A DNA stretch of 64,000 nucleotides from positions 22,476,142 to 22,540,141 of the forward strand of contig NC_085049.1 in assembly GCF_963662255.1 (NCBI RefSeq), in the 5' to 3' direction. A model generated the notes under the pieces. It worked only from the letters and a program-made list of their open reading frames with translations. It searched no databases and was not told the origin of the DNA. Shown piece by piece: positions 1 to 46,379 of this stretch. Source of the stretch: Cinclus cinclus. Lineage: Eukaryota; Chordata; Aves; Passeriformes; Cinclidae. The position numbers were made by a program, and so were the translations under genes. The stretch's first letter is position 1, and each line of letters begins with the position of its first letter.

Positions 1-33608
<33,608 letters not shown>

Positions 33609-36600
33609 CCCACAACAACACGCAGGAATTGTTGTCTCTGATCAATATTTAAAATCATGAAGGAGGGATTGGATGTCTTCCCTGCCCAGGGTTCTCCAGC
33701 AGCTGATAAGATGACTTTGTGCTGTTATCATGGAGCTTCTCTGTGACACAAATGTGAGCTGCCAGCCTGTCACCTGCTGTCACTCAGCCTCTGAAATTAA
33801 ATCAGAAAAACCTATGAGTTATGTGCTTGACACCAGAAGGAACAGGAGTCTGGGAAAGGAAATAGGCTGAATCTTCTGAAGTAAGGAAAGAAAATTTATT
33901 TTCAAAATGACATTGTTAAGAAGGAAGCCTGGAACTATTTAAACAGTACAACACTTGTGCAGCAGCAGAGACCTGAGAACTGATCCTATCAGATTATTTC
34001 AAGCTGAGCAGTTCTTGAAGTGTCCTCATTAGAGATGTAGTGTTGTCCAAAACACACCTGAATGAGGCTTTGAACTTCAACACCTACACCTGAGGAGAAA
34101 TCTTAAGCATCAATATAACAGAAAGATTTTAAGATTTAAAAAACTGTTTCGGTCACAGACTCTGATTTTGCAGTCCACAGTACTCCGGAATAACTTTTCT
34201 CAAGTGTAAAAAGGAGGATGCCATTAATGATAACTGATACTGGGAGGCTAATATTGCTACAAGGGAAAAGATCAAAGACTCCTGGCCTGATCCTCGATTT
34301 TCTTCAAGCCCTTTCATGTTTGCAGGTAATTTTGCTACTCTCAAACAAGTACCTAGACAAAACAGAAAAGACAGTAGAGTTCTTCTAGATCAATATGTAT
34401 TTCATGAAGCAGACTTAAATTGCTACTAATGCCGAGCATCAATTTCTTATCAGCAATATTAATAATTTTGTGAGACTGAGAGTGGATGTATTTCTGCCTT
34501 ATTTCTTACACACCACATTCAGAGTTACTTTAGCCTCAGCAGAATATTTTAGAGAGACAATTTCAGTCTTCACCACGCCTCCCATTTTTAAATTAAGCCT
34601 ACTTTTTGCTTAAAGCTTCTCATGTGTAGTTAATGAACTCCCATTGCAGTACATCTGAACAGACCCCTCCAAGTTATTCCACAAAGTATTTACATGTGTA
34701 CATTTTAACATGACTTTTTACACAGGGCTCATTTCTTAACACCGCTCCTGGAAAGGTGAGCATCAGTTCACATTTCCACATCACTCCTAGAGCAAATAGA
34801 GAAATACAGCCTTTCCCTCAGCAGTTCTCTTAATGAACAGCTGGAGGGTACAAACATGAAAGCACAAAGCCCTTCATCCAAGCCAGCCTGCAGCAGGTCC
34901 CTAAGAAGCACTTCTAAGAGCATCCGTTCACTTTGGGGTGCTGAGGCTGCCTGGCCAAGGCTGGCTATGCAGAGCTGCAAACAGCTCCCTGGAACACCTT
35001 TCCTGGGCTGCTCCATCCACACACAGCATCCCACGGACACGGCACACAAAAACCTGAAACCAGCTGGCAAACAACACCTACTTTCTCCAGGCGGATCCCT
35101 CTCCTGGCAGCTGCTGCACACCGTGGAATCCCTGGAGAGATGCAGGACAGGAGCTGCCGCCCGGCTCTGCCCACAGCTCCCCAAGTCCCACCCTGAGCAA
35201 GGCAGGGGCCCTCCCTTTGGGCTGCCTTATATGGCTGCCCTTGCAAAAGGCACAGAAAGAATAGTTTGGATGATTTCAGAGAGAAGTTACTTCTGTCTCT
35301 TCCTGCTGTCAAAACCAGCAATCACAAGCAACAGCTTAACTTCCCTCCCAGTCATTTTCTTATCTGCAGACACTTCATTGCAATGCGTTAAAAGCAGCCT
35401 GTCCTTACTGCACATCTTTAAACACTGAATTAGGTGATGTCTGTGGCAAACTGGAGGCTCTGCATCCTCCTTTCATACTGGGAAAGTCTAAACAGCAGCT
35501 TCAGTTGCTCAGTTGACAAAGCCAAAAGCAGCACTTCATTGTTACATCAAGTAATGGAAAATCAGGGTTCTCTCATGTTGTTGCCCTTCTGAGCTCCAGG
35601 TCACTTTCTGTATTAATTTGAGAGGAAGAGAATTCCAACATCTAACTCGCCATTTTATTGTTGACCTTCTTAATTGTGAAGGAGAAAGTGAATACTGCTA
35701 TTTCTCTCCTTTCCTCCCTCTTGCAGAAGAAATCAGACTGTTGTCTGCAATGCCAGCATTCCAATCTTAAGCTTCCCACTTTTCCAGAGCCAGGAGTTTG
35801 AGAAAGGAACAAAGGCACAATTTTCACCCTATGGTTATCATCAGTGAGGGAATGCTGCCATTGCACAGTCTTCACTTTTTATCATAATTGTTCATGGGGC
35901 TAAAGCATCTGTTTCCTTTGAATGATTATTCCAAAAACTTATTTCTTAGTTTCTTAGTTATATTTCCATACCACTGCAAAAACTACAAAACAAAGCAAAA
36001 ACCCAAACCCTTCTAATTCCTTTCTTTTCTACATGTAGTCTGACCTAAAAGCCAACCCATCCAGAACATTTTCCTTGGATGCTGTGTTGCTCAGTTTACC
36101 CTATGCACAGAATTGAATACATTATTCCACACACTACTGCAGGTGAATGGTCATTGAGAGCTGATATCTGACGGGGGCCACAAAAATCCTTCTCCAGGTT
36201 TTTGCTTCTTACTGAAATGCTTGCTGCATCAATTAATAGTTCTGTACTCTCTATTAACTTTTCCAGATAGTAATTTGCTAAATGAAAAACTTGCCATCTC
36301 CTCACCTTTGACCACTCCTGAATGTAATTACTCAAGCACTACAAAACTAGTCAAAGTATGGAGGGGAAAAAATATTCAGAAAACCTCAACAAACCAAACA
36401 AAAACATCCAACCAACCAAGAAGTAATTTTTGTGGGTATTTTAAGATTAAAAATAATTTTACTTTGAGGGAATAGTAGTACCCAGCATTACTGCAAATGC
36501 AAAACTTCAATGTAATAGCAGCAGGTTTGAAACCCCAGCAGAAACAGAAATCAGAGCACCTGACTCCTTTTTCTTGGTTGAGCAAAAGATGATTTAATTA

Positions 36601-39600
36601 TAAGATTTAATAGACTTTAATATTAAAGCTTTTAATAGAGATGTGGAAGACTTGAACACATTCCTTCATACATCCCCAAAAGCAGTATATCACATCTTTG
36701 AGTCAAAATCTCAGAAGGCAATTAGTCACCTCACTAATTTATGACTTATATCAATGCATGATTTCAAGAATGTCCTAATGCTGAAATGTTCACTGGTAAC
36801 TATAGATGCACACAGCATCCTGCAACAGTGTATACAGAAGCCTGACTTCTGTGGCTAGACTCACTTCATGTGTTTAATTTTGGTGGGCCTGGTGCCACCC
36901 CTGTACTCAGAGAGCACATCTTCCTCACCCTGACAGCACTGCACTTAGCACTAGACTTGGGAATTTATAACCAGAAGGCCAGGATGGGAAGGCACAGAGA
37001 AACGTCTGGCTCTGAGAGACATTTTTCAGCCCCTTCTTGAGGAGGAGGCACTTCTCAGAGACAAACCTAAACACAGCACCACTGGCACCACCCTCCTCCA
37101 GGGGCTGTATTTTAGAAGGAAAGTGTTAATGAGCCATGCAAGAGACAGATAATATGGAACCCGCAATGCCAGGAAAGATCTTGAAGGGTAAATAATAGAT
37201 GAGACTTGCAAAACATTCCCGCACCCCTCTGTCCATCCCAGATTCCATTCTCTGGCTGTAAGCACTCTGCATCAGAGCTCTTGAAGATCTGCTCTGGATC
37301 TGCAAGCTGCAGCACTGCCAGCACTGATACCCAGGAGCTGGACACTGCTGAGTGCCACACAGCCCTCTGGGTGAGCTGTGGTCTCATCAGGGCACAAACA
37401 CAGCCAGCTGTGTGGCTCCAGCTGGTGGTGCCCAGAACTTCTTTAAAGGGGCAAAATTCCAGCCCTTGCTCCCTGATTCAGCTTCCCAGCCTGGTGGGCT
37501 CTTACAAGGGACTGTAAACAAAGGTAATTAAGTATTGTGAAATGGGGCTTCAGCACTGAGCTCACATAAGAGTACCCCCTGTACTTTTCATTTTTGAAGT
37601 GTAGGTTGAAAAATTGGGCAATATTTGCCTTGCCAATCTGTTACACAGTCCAGTTGTCTGTGAAGCACTTGGCAGTCCATTTAATGTGCACCATGAACAC
37701 CATTATTCTCCTTCACAAGAATATGCTGAATGTAAACTAAGATTATCATGACTTGTACACTGTGGTATTGGAAAGATGGTGCACATCCAGACTGAGACTC
37801 TGGGCTTCCATTCTCTCCAAAAGTTTGCCAAGTGAAATGTATTGTAGCATTTTACCACAGAGGGGAAGATATGATGTGATAAATTGCCTTTTATGAGTGC
37901 TGGCAGTGCTTCATTATTTTTGTATTAACACAGATAGTCTACAAGGCTGACTGCTTGACCCAGAGTAGTGTCTAGGAATTCCATAAATCTCTCATTTCCA
38001 TGATGGAATGCCTGTAAGAAATTAACTTGACTCCTGCACTTATGAAGGTTTTTTCCTCTCTGCTCAAACTATAACTAAAATATTATTTGGAAAAATGAAC
38101 AGAAGATGCAAGTTCTTCAAGAAGTGCTTGAACTTAACAGCTGTGATGCAAATAAATTGTCAATCTCATAGTATGACATGTATCATTAATGTATACATCT
38201 TGGAATTATAATAAATTGATAAAATCTATTCTAAATCACACAGTAAGATCTAAACTACTGTTGTCATTCTGACTCTAATAAACTCTATCTGCCTGATGGA
38301 AATTAAAAAAAAAAAAAAAATCAAGCAATTCACATGATCATTAGGGGGAAAACTAGTAGCAACTTCCAGATCAGGTTGTCTGCCTGTTCCTACAACATCT
38401 GTTCCTTTAATTTCTTGAAAATTCATAAATATTGTAAACACCTGGACCTGAATTTTATTCTCAAAATCTCTAATTCTGCTTTTGACTGGTTGATTAAAAA
38501 GCTATTCAGCCACTTTTGACCACACAGACAGAGGAAAATAGGCAGCTCTTTTAAAATAAACCCATCCATAACCATCCCAAAATGAAACCAACAATGCACA
38601 ACAGCTTGTGTACCTGAACCATTCCCTGAGGATGTATCCATTTCAAAGGATGTTCAGTGGTACCCATGGAATTCAGCATCCTGGAGAGAGCAGAGAGACC
38701 CTGCCCAACAAGCCCCTGCCCAACAAACCCCTGCCCCAGACCCTCACCCACTCAAAAATCACATCTCACTGACATTAGGCAATTAAGAGGGACTCTAAGT
38801 CCTGTTTTTCTCTCATTTTTTTAGTCCTGATGAGTCCACAGCCATCCAATATACATCTCAAAAAAAAAAAAAGGAATTTTTAATTTCAGCAAGGATGTCA
38901 TGTATTCAACTTAACTATGTGTGTGTGCATGTGTATGTGAAAAATCTCAGATAAGCAAATCACTTAATGTGGCTTAACTATTATCCCACAGTCATTCAGG
39001 GTACATTTCAGTTTTCCCTGAAGAATACACATACTCTGTGCCTCAGTCCCTTAGCTCAGCATCCTGTTGCTATTTCATGCTGTCTCCCACTACAAGGTGA
39101 GAGGAGATGAAAGCTGAGGAATCAGGTGAAAGAGCTGACAAAGAAGTGTGTTTTCCTCTGGTAGTTTTCCAGAACTGGGAAAGGTTTTTATCCCATAACT
39201 ATCACACCACAGTCCAGCAAAGTTTCAAAAGAGCACTAATTTCTATTAGACAAATGCCAGCATCACCCGATGCTGAATCTGTTTGCCATTTGAGGCACTA
39301 TGGGAAATCAAACAATAATTATAATGCATTCTATGAGAGTAATTTTAAGAATGATGTGGCCAAATCCCACTGCTCTCATGTTATTCCACCTGGACAATCT
39401 TGGTATGCAGTGTAAGTGCTCTTCACCAGGACAGCAGAATTCTTTAATTATAAATCATAGTAAAGCTTTATATAAAGCCAGAGCATTTTCAATGTCTGAA
39501 TATTAATAAAGCAGATGAACTTAACTGCTACCATGTAGGGCAAAGTATCTTTTGTTATGCTTGCGTTGCATTAAAAGAAGACAAAATTACTGCATGAAAT

Positions 39601-42594
39601 AAGTTCCCTATGGTCCCTGCTGAAGAGGTAACCAGATAGGAGCCACAGAGAGCCTTCAAATAATAAGAGGCAATATAAATTCTTGCATAGTGAACCTCGG
39701 CTGTTACTTGATTCCTTTCTTCAATTATATTAAGTGTCCCAGCATTGTTTGATTGGGTTTGTTTCAATCATTAGTGATGCACTGGAGGAAAAAGGATACT
39801 GTTATTGGTTCTAGGGTTGTAACAGAATATCATGAAAAGTGGGTGCTTATTTCAAGTATATCTGAAAAGATTGACCAAAATAGAACTATTGCTTCAGGAG
39901 AGACACTTTACACAGGAGCTGTGTGTTATAACTGAGAAGGCAGTTTGGAAAGATGACAATGATCCTTTCAGGCTAAGTGCAGTTGAACATTTTTACATTT
40001 ACATGTATGAGTTTAAAAGTCAGCTAAGACATTTTATTAATTTTATCTAAAGTTTCCACAAAGCTTCTTATCTGTGAGACGTGGGCTCTTTTATATAACC
40101 TTCAATTGATTACCAAGCTGATATTAAAAAGCAGTAAACTGAACCTGAAATTCTTAATGTACCAGGCCAAATTACCGTCTTTCTGTGCTAAGCTAGAGCC
40201 TCAGGCAGTAACTCTTCTGAAATGATTCACCTTATGCTCAAAGTGGAGCATATTTTCTTATTTCTTACTTTCATCTACTGTAATTTTTTGAGAGGGATGC
40301 TTATGGCTTTGTCTGGTAGTTCTAAACCCCTCACTGCTTCCAGAGCACATAACATGCAGCGCACACATGCAGCACGACCAGAAAGTCAGGCTTAGTGTAT
40401 TCTCCAGACAGGTAAAGAGCACAAGCACAAAGGCTGGCCAAGGGTCTTCTCACTGCATTCCAAGCAATCCCAATAAGCCAGGCTGATTTAGCTCTTCTAC
40501 ACACAGCAGGGTGGAGAGCTTCCTGGTAAGTACCACCCCACCATTCTGGGTGCTCAGAATCTCACCAAGGACCTTTCCAGCAAAGAAGCAGATCCTACAT
40601 TCTTCCTGAATTAATACATTCAGCTGGATATGATGAGTTCAGCAAAGACACTTGGCATCTGAGGCACTTCAGTTTTGTCCACCTTTTGAAAATCTGAGGC
40701 TGCTTAGCTTGGCAGAATCCAGGAAATCTAAACAAAGGTGTCCATAATAAGATCTGTTTAAAATTTGTTGTAGAAAAGACACTGCCTTGACAGTAAGGAT
40801 TGTGGAAGAAGCGAGTGATTTTGAGAGCTGTGTCTTCTAGCAACTAGAACATCCCAAAAATATTTCTCTAAAAGCATCCTCCTGAAGCTGGAGGGTGTTC
40901 ATTCAATGTTCATCTGGAGTAAAATTTACTGTGCTGAACATGGATCACTCCCCTCAAAACTGACTTGTAAACAATAATCATGACTTGCTGTCTTTTTAGG
41001 AAAGCCATGAAATTTTGGAGAGGGTTTTAAAATAAATCAATAACTTTTGATACTGCAACCCAAGACATGCAAGTGACCACACTGAAGTCATGAAACAGGA
41101 ACTCCAAGCTAACATATAACACCTGCAGCTGATCTTGTTCTGGGACTGGCACTACATGCTTGCAATAACAAAAGGTCTCTTCTTATGTTACCCTAATGTG
41201 GAAAATAAGATAAAATTCAGAGTGGCTTCTAAGTAAGAATGTTCTAGTGAGAATACAGAGCAGGACTTCAGAAGGCCAGTAAGACCAGCTTAAGGCATTG
41301 TTGAGTATTTGTAAAACCCACTACTTATATTAAGTACCACTGTAAACCAAAGAGTTCTCTAACTTTGAGCAGTAACACCACTCTCCATCTGGCATTCAAG
41401 TGCACAAACTGACTTGCAAAATGTCTGTTCTGAGGATGTATAGGAGCAGAGGGGTGTGGAAATACACAGCATTTCTCGTGGCCTTGACAATGACTCATCA
41501 TAGTGAGGGCAATGGGGTGTGTCTGACACATACGCTGAAAATGGAGATGCAAAGTTTTACTCTTTTTTTAATTAGAAAAGCAGTTATTTATAAGAGATAT
41601 TTGTGAATGCATTATATGATATTCAGTGCCATTTTAAATCCCATGCATACAGCATGAGGAATGTAGAGCCTCTAGAGGTATGCCCCTTATTTTAAAAAAT
41701 GGACTTAAAAATTCAATTTTTAGTTCAGGATATAAAATCTTCAACTTTCAGGTTCAGGATAGATTCAACTGGTTTTGGGTACTCAAGCCCAAATTTCAAC
41801 TCAGATATCTTGCTGTCTTTGATCTCTGGACATGTTCACTTCAGAATTAACTTTGAGGATAAAACAATTAACGTAATTTAAATAATTAATCTTAACTTTG
41901 AAGACTTATCAGGCACTGCTACTAAAAGTTCCATCATCTCTTTCTTTGTCCTTTTTCCATCAGCTTTTAACAATGGATTGACATTCCATACCTCAAAATT
42001 TGTAAAGTTACCAAAAAACTTATGGAAATCTGCAATTGCAAAGTTTATACTTTAATTAGCAGTAGTAATTACTGTCCATCATTCATAATGCATTATGACC
42101 AATAATTGTGCTAAAGTGGGTGTAGTCATTGTGAGATGCTGTGTTAGTAATGAAAGGGTAAAATACATTACAGTTCTGTTGTAATATGAAACAGATTAAA
42201 ATCAGAACTCCTGGGCACAGCCAGGGTCACAAGCATATTGCTACCAAAAAAAAACCCAATTAACATCTGCACAAAAATGTCCTAAGGCATAGAGGGGGAA
42301 AAAAAACCTGACATTTAAGAAAAGCAGTACTACCTAGTCCATTTTACACATGATAGCATCACCATCTTGTCTCCATGGGGAAAGTGATCCCAGGGATGAA
42401 TCCATTTGTGTTTTCCTTTGAAAGTCTACAGAGCTTTGCTTAGAGAGATTTTTGAAAGAGCCTGTCACTGTTTTGTGGAGACAAACAGCACACAGTGACT
42501 GAGAAATTGTATTTCCAGTTGTGAGGGGAGAAAACTGACTTGGAGGAGACCGAGGGGAGGCCTCAGAGGGGTCTGCAGCTTCCTCCCAAGGGAT

Positions 42595-42838
42595 AGCTCC
42601 AATCTCTGCCTTCTGTGACCAGGGGCAGGACCCGAGGGAATGGCTGGAGCCGTAACAGGGGAGGGTTAGGCTGGATATCAGGGAAAAGGTCGCCAGGGAA
42701 TGGTCACAGCCCCAAGGCTGCCAGAGTTCCAGGGGCATTTGGACAACACTCTCAGGTACAGGGTAGAATTGTAGGGGTATCTGTGCAGGGCCAGGGGTCC
42801 CTGCCAACCCAGGATATTCCATGACTTCATACAATGGA
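42595..42838 (+). mobile_element. CR1 3' fragment (same subfamily as 48.1 kb copy)
   Basis: Contains GGGAATGGTCACAGCCCCAA, GGCTGCCAGAGTTCCAGG and ATCTGTGCAGGGCCAGGG, ending with a CR1-type GATATTCCATGA. It shares long blocks with 48120-48395. The long minus-strand frame across it is antisense CR1. Confidence 0.8.
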
Positions 42839-42904
42839 ATCAAGACTCCACAGCCACACACTAGACCAGGCCCCAGGATGGCAGATCCTGAGAAAGAGGA
42901 GTCC

Positions 42905-42985
42905 TAGGCTGGAAATTTGTCTAGGAGCCCCTTCTGCAGTCAAACCCTGCTGAAACAATCTGCTGTGACTTTTCCAGGAGGAAGT
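42905..42985 (+). repeat. Unclassified short repeat, copy 1
   Basis: About 75 nt containing AGGAGCCCCTTCTGCAGTCA and TGAAACAATCTGCTGTGACT. It is closely similar to 50320-50390 in MRPS35 intron 2. It may be part of a CR1 subfamily I cannot recall. Confidence 0.65.
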
Positions 42986-43480
42986 TATTCCCAAAGAGAA
43001 ATGGAGGCACAGGAAGACTGAGGAAGACTGGAAGGAGGTTATTGTCACCCACTCTTCATACAGGGCACCCATTGATGGTAAACTCACAACTGACAAAAGC
43101 ATCAGTCCCTCATTATCGTAAAAAAACTTTCATACCTTTATCTCTGGAAACTTCCCACAAGCAGCTCTACACAACACTGACATTTTCCCCCTCTCCCTCT
43201 TTCTCTCTTCCTTCTTATCAGGACTGGCTAACTCCATCCTGTCCCCTACCCAACCACCTGACCCTTTCTCCTCACAGCACAAGCAGCAGACTCCAACTGA
43301 CCCTTGAGCAGCTAACCCACTCTTTCATAACACCCATCCTCACTGGACATAGATGTGCCCTGTTAAAGGGCAAGGCTCTTCCCCCTCTTTGGTAATTAGT
43401 ACAGCTGCAATTTATCAGGGGTGAGATTGCCTTCAGCACTATCTCTATTCTCTTATAATCCGTCCTCCCACAGGAGAAAA

Positions 43481-43572
43481 AATCCTAGAATTGTTTAGGT
43501 TGGAAAAGATCCTTCCGATCATCCAGTCAAGCCATTAACCCAACACCACCCTGTCCACCAGACCAGTGGTGT
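43481..43572 (-). mobile_element. CR1 3' fragment
   Basis: CCTAGAATTGTTTAGGTTGG, AAAAGATCCTTCCGATCATC and CATTAACCCAACACCACCCT follow the order of a CR1 3' end read on the opposite strand. It lies about 300 nt beyond the GPR19-like 3' end. Confidence 0.8.
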
Positions 43573-43896
43573 CTGAACAAGAGGTATAAGCCCAGTGCAG
43601 GAATGTCTCCAGGGACATATTGGAAGGAAGCCTAGATGGCTTTGGGTGGATTTAGGTGTTTATACACTATGGCCCATCTCTTACAGAGATTGTAACAACC
43701 AGTCTCTTCCTTTCTTCCTTTATTCCCCTTTTCTCCCTACAGAGAGTGTAAGGACTCTACTAGATTCCAGGAGAGGAGTTCCCCAAAGCAGAACATGAAA
43801 ACTGAAATGAAATAGAACAAATGCAAACCCAAGCCATTAAATAATACAGAACATTTAATTTTTTTCTGCCCTATGAACTGGTCTAAAATATGTGAC

Positions 43897-43902
43897 TTTA
43901 TT
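43897..43902 (-). terminator. Candidate poly(A) signal for the GPR19-like gene
   Basis: TTTATT on the plus strand is AATAAA on the minus strand, 165 nt beyond the receptor stop codon and 70 nt beyond the remnant tail frame. Only the hexamer supports it, and no clear downstream GU-rich element was seen. Confidence 0.35.
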
Positions 43903-43972
43903 GCTTCAAAAGAGTGAAAGATCCTCCTTCTTCTGGGGGAACATAGCATACCTATAGCTCATCCATTGTTTT

Positions 43973-44108
43973 TCAAAATAATAAAACCCTCTTGGCAAAT
44001 GTATTTGAGGGATTGGATTCACCAGGCCTGGCAAGCTCATGCTCCTTGGCTTCTCTGTTAAAAGCATCACAGGCAGAATATTTGGTGAGGTTGGGCTGGT
44101 GCTGGTAT
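43973..44108 (-). other. Out-of-frame remnant of the GPR19 C-terminal tail
   Basis: A neighbouring minus-strand frame reads LTKYSACDAFNREAKEHELA and then RPGESNPSNTFAKRVLLF before a stop at 43973. This matches the human GPR19 tail (DSFDREAKEKKLAW, SNPPNTF). The receptor frame instead ends at 44067 after PAQPHQIFCL. Moving from one frame to the other requires skipping one base near 44090, as expected from a 1-nt insertion or 2-nt deletion. Either the protein really ends early or the assembly has an indel error. Confidence 0.75.
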
Positions 44109-45236
44109 ATCTGTGGTCCCAATGTGATTATTTTTGGCTGTCCTGGAACTGGTAGTAATGGTGTAGATGTTGCTTCTGGGGTATTTCCACATGCAACAAA
44201 TTTGTTGCATTCCTCTTCTGAAGTTTGCATTATAAATGTAGAAGAGGATTGGCTTATAGGCTGAGGAACTGAAAGAGATCCAGGTGATGGTCAGGAAAAG
44301 CAAGGAACTCTTTCTGTAATCTGTTTCCTGTGGGTGCCACAACTGTACCACGAAGAAAGGGAGCCAGGACAGGAGAAAATCTAAGACAAAGATGAAGAAC
44401 ATCTTGGCAGTTTTCACTTTTCTTCTTGAGACAAGATTCATTGTCCTCCTGCCAGCTGTGTCCCTAGTGTCACTTCTCCAAATATAGGTGAAGAGTTTCT
44501 GGTAGCAGTGGATAATGAGGAGTGATGGGATCAAAAGCAACAGCACTGAGAGCTGGATGGCACCAGAGGTGGCTCCTAGCCAAGAACTGGGGAGGAAAAA
44601 GTTGCAGTGGTGATCACTGCTGGAGCCATAGAGAAAACAGACCGGTGATGCAAACAGAGCACCACAGAGCCAAGAGGCGAAAATCATTTTTTTGGCTTTC
44701 CCTCTGGACACTTTGAAGCTCAGGGGATAGACAATGGTGTAGAACCGATCCACGCTGATGGCGAGGAGCACGTAGACCTGGACCCCGGGTGTGAGGTACT
44801 GCAGGTACCTGACCAGCCGGCACACCCCGCTGCCCAGCATCCACCGCCCGGAGCTCAGCTGCAGCAGCAGGAAGGGCGCGCTCCCCACGCTGCTCACGAG
44901 GTCTGCACAGGCCATGGACACCACAAAGTAGTTGGTGGTGGACTGTGTCCTCCTGCTCCTGTGGATCACTAAGCAAACGAGGAAGTTTCCCAAGACAGAG
45001 ATCAGCCACAGCGCTCCCCAGACCACGCCGGCAGCTGCGATTTCCCCTGGCCTCAGCCCGTACTCTACCAGAGAGTGGTTCCTGCTGGAGCCAACCCCCT
45101 GGGCTGGAGGTTCTGCCATCTCGTAGTCAGCAGGAGGGGTGGAAGCTTTGGGGCTGCTCGTGTTCTGCAGCAGGAGCAAGGTGAGGAGGAGAACAGGACC
45201 ACTGCTGTTATCCATGCTGCCAGCAAACTCGGCCAT
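44067..45236 (-). CDS. GPR19-like orphan class A GPCR
   Basis: A single 389-residue coding exon for a seven-transmembrane receptor. The start aligns with human GPR19 (MAEFAGSMDNS against MVFAHRMDNS). N-glycosylation sequons occur at N10, N25 and N53. TM1 carries GN at 83-84, followed by HRSRRTQSTTNYFVVSMACA running into TM2 with AD at 111-112. C139 and C211 can form the TM3-ECL2 disulfide. The TM3 end is DRF (163-165), as in GPR19, not DRY. TM6 has SWLPF (290-294). TM7 has AYKPILFY in place of NPxxY. The tail keeps YTITTSSR (358-365). GPR19 is an orphan receptor of the plasma membrane. An acceptor (TTTACAG) lies about 15 nt before the ATG, so a non-coding 5' exon is expected. Identity to human GPR19 looks near 60-65% by eye, and the tail is frameshifted. 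It may be GPR19 or a diverged paralog, so the symbol is left blank. Confidence 0.9.
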   Translation of the reverse strand: MAEFAGSMDNSSGPVLLLTLLLLQNTSSPKASTPPADYEMAEPPAQGVGSSRNHSLVEYGLRPGEIAAAGVVWGALWLISVLGNFLVCLVIHRSRRTQSTTNYFVVSMACADLVSSVGSAPFLLLQLSSGRWMLGSGVCRLVRYLQYLTPGVQVYVLLAISVDRFYTIVYPLSFKVSRGKAKKMIFASWLCGALFASPVCFLYGSSSDHHCNFFLPSSWLGATSGAIQLSVLLLLIPSLLIIHCYQKLFTYIWRSDTRDTAGRRTMNLVSRRKVKTAKMFFIFVLDFLLSWLPFFVVQLWHPQETDYRKSSLLFLTITWISFSSSAYKPILFYIYNANFRRGMQQICCMWKYPRSNIYTITTSSRTAKNNHIGTTDIPAPAQPHQIFCL

Positions 45237-45256
45237 GTCTTTTGATCGGGCTGTAA
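45237..45256 (-). promoter_or_regulatory. Splice acceptor upstream of the GPR19-like ATG
   Basis: Minus-strand sequence CTCTGTTTACAG precedes CCCGATCAAAAGACATGG. It is a credible polypyrimidine tract and AG acceptor about 15 nt before the start codon. It implies that the coding exon is the last exon and that the promoter and 5' UTR exon lie at higher coordinates. I could not place that exon. Confidence 0.55.
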
Positions 45257-46057
45257 ACAGAGAGGAGAGAAAAGGTTTTGTTGAACAACTCTGTGTGAAA
45301 AGCCCAAAGTAATAAATGAAAGATAACTCTGAGTAGTCTACTTCTTAGAGCAGTAGATTTCAGAGAAAAGGGTCAGAAATATATGGTGACACTATGTGGC
45401 ACAACAGAGAACGTTCAACTTCATGCAGACTTTTAGGAATGGCCTGAGTATTTCAGACAGGCATTTCTGTCTACAGAAAGAGGAGTGTCCCTTTCACAGC
45501 TGGAGACTGAGGTGCCATTTCATCAGTGCTGGTGAGCTGCAAACTGAGTGAGCAGAACATGCCCCACTGATCCCAGAAATGAGCTGTACCTCCTGGTGTC
45601 TGTGGAAGTGTCAGGAAAGCAGACCAGGAGAATCCCTGCACCCTTGACTTGAACTTGAGCTTTGATGCAGAAGGAAAATACTGAGGGAGGACATCAGTGT
45701 CCTCAGATAGATGGCATAAGAGGTTGGGGGAGGGATGGGGGAGCCTTTTGAGTTCCAGCAGTGGAGACTCAGCTTGTTTTGTCAGCACTGTCAATACATG
45801 CGGCTGCAGTCAGCTTCTGAGCATCTCTGTGCTCTGGAGAAAATCCAGGGAGATGGGGAATGTCCTCACCTTGGTCAGGGGCCTTCCACCCAGGCAGCAG
45901 CAAGACTGACCCTTTACAGCAGGACCAGACAAAGGTTCTGCAGGTCTATGGGTGACCCAAGGGACAACTGAAAGACTGCCAGAAGCAACTGACACCAACA
46001 GTCAACTAAGAACCTCTGCCCCTGATTTTATAACAGAGCTCTACAGGCTGAGAATCA

Positions 46058-46205
46058 CTGTGGCCCAAGTGCAGGACCCAGCACTGGGCCTTGCTGAACC
46101 TCATCCCATGCAGGTCTCTCTGCAGAGCCTTCCTACCCTCCTGCAGATCAACAACTCCTGCACAAATCGGTGCCACCTGCTCGCTGCCCAAAGGGGCACT
46201 CAGCA
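46058..46205 (-). mobile_element. CR1 fragment (upstream of the 3' end)
   Basis: GCCCAAGTGCAGGACCCAGC, CTGCAGAGCCTTCCTACCCT and the following AGATCAACAACTCC are the reverse of the CR1 region carrying aaggctctgcagagggatct. The 3' terminus is missing. Confidence 0.75.
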
Positions 46206-46379
46206 CCCTCAGCCATGGTCCTTGAGAATAACATCAGACACGACTGGCCTTGCCCAGCTCTGGGAATGACAGTCACCTTTGGGAAGACATGTTTTTCATT
46301 ATAATAACCTATTCCTTGATAAGCATACAGGAAGCCAAACCCTGTTCCCCTCCAATGCTCAGTAACTTGGGTGTTATGA

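Larger units (their letters stand above)
33609..43896. other. Intergenic: channel-gene upstream region to GPR19-like 3' end
   Basis: It should contain the channel-gene promoter and 5' UTR, but no CpG island or TATA box could be fixed. A somewhat GC-richer block at 34,750-35,450 has open frames on both strands and no recognisable protein. CR1 pieces lie at 42.6 and 43.5 kb. The rest shows nothing I recognise. Confidence 0.6.

Noticed and set aside
42334..42861. 175-codon minus-strand frame
   Set aside because: Overlaps antisense CR1 sequence. The same residues recur in the frame at 48 kb, as expected of repeats.
45951..46269. Possible REP15 or other small gene between the GPR19-like gene and MRPS35
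   Set aside because: REP15 lies upstream of MRPS35 in human, so I looked for it. The open frames here are mostly CR1 antisense and do not resemble REP15.
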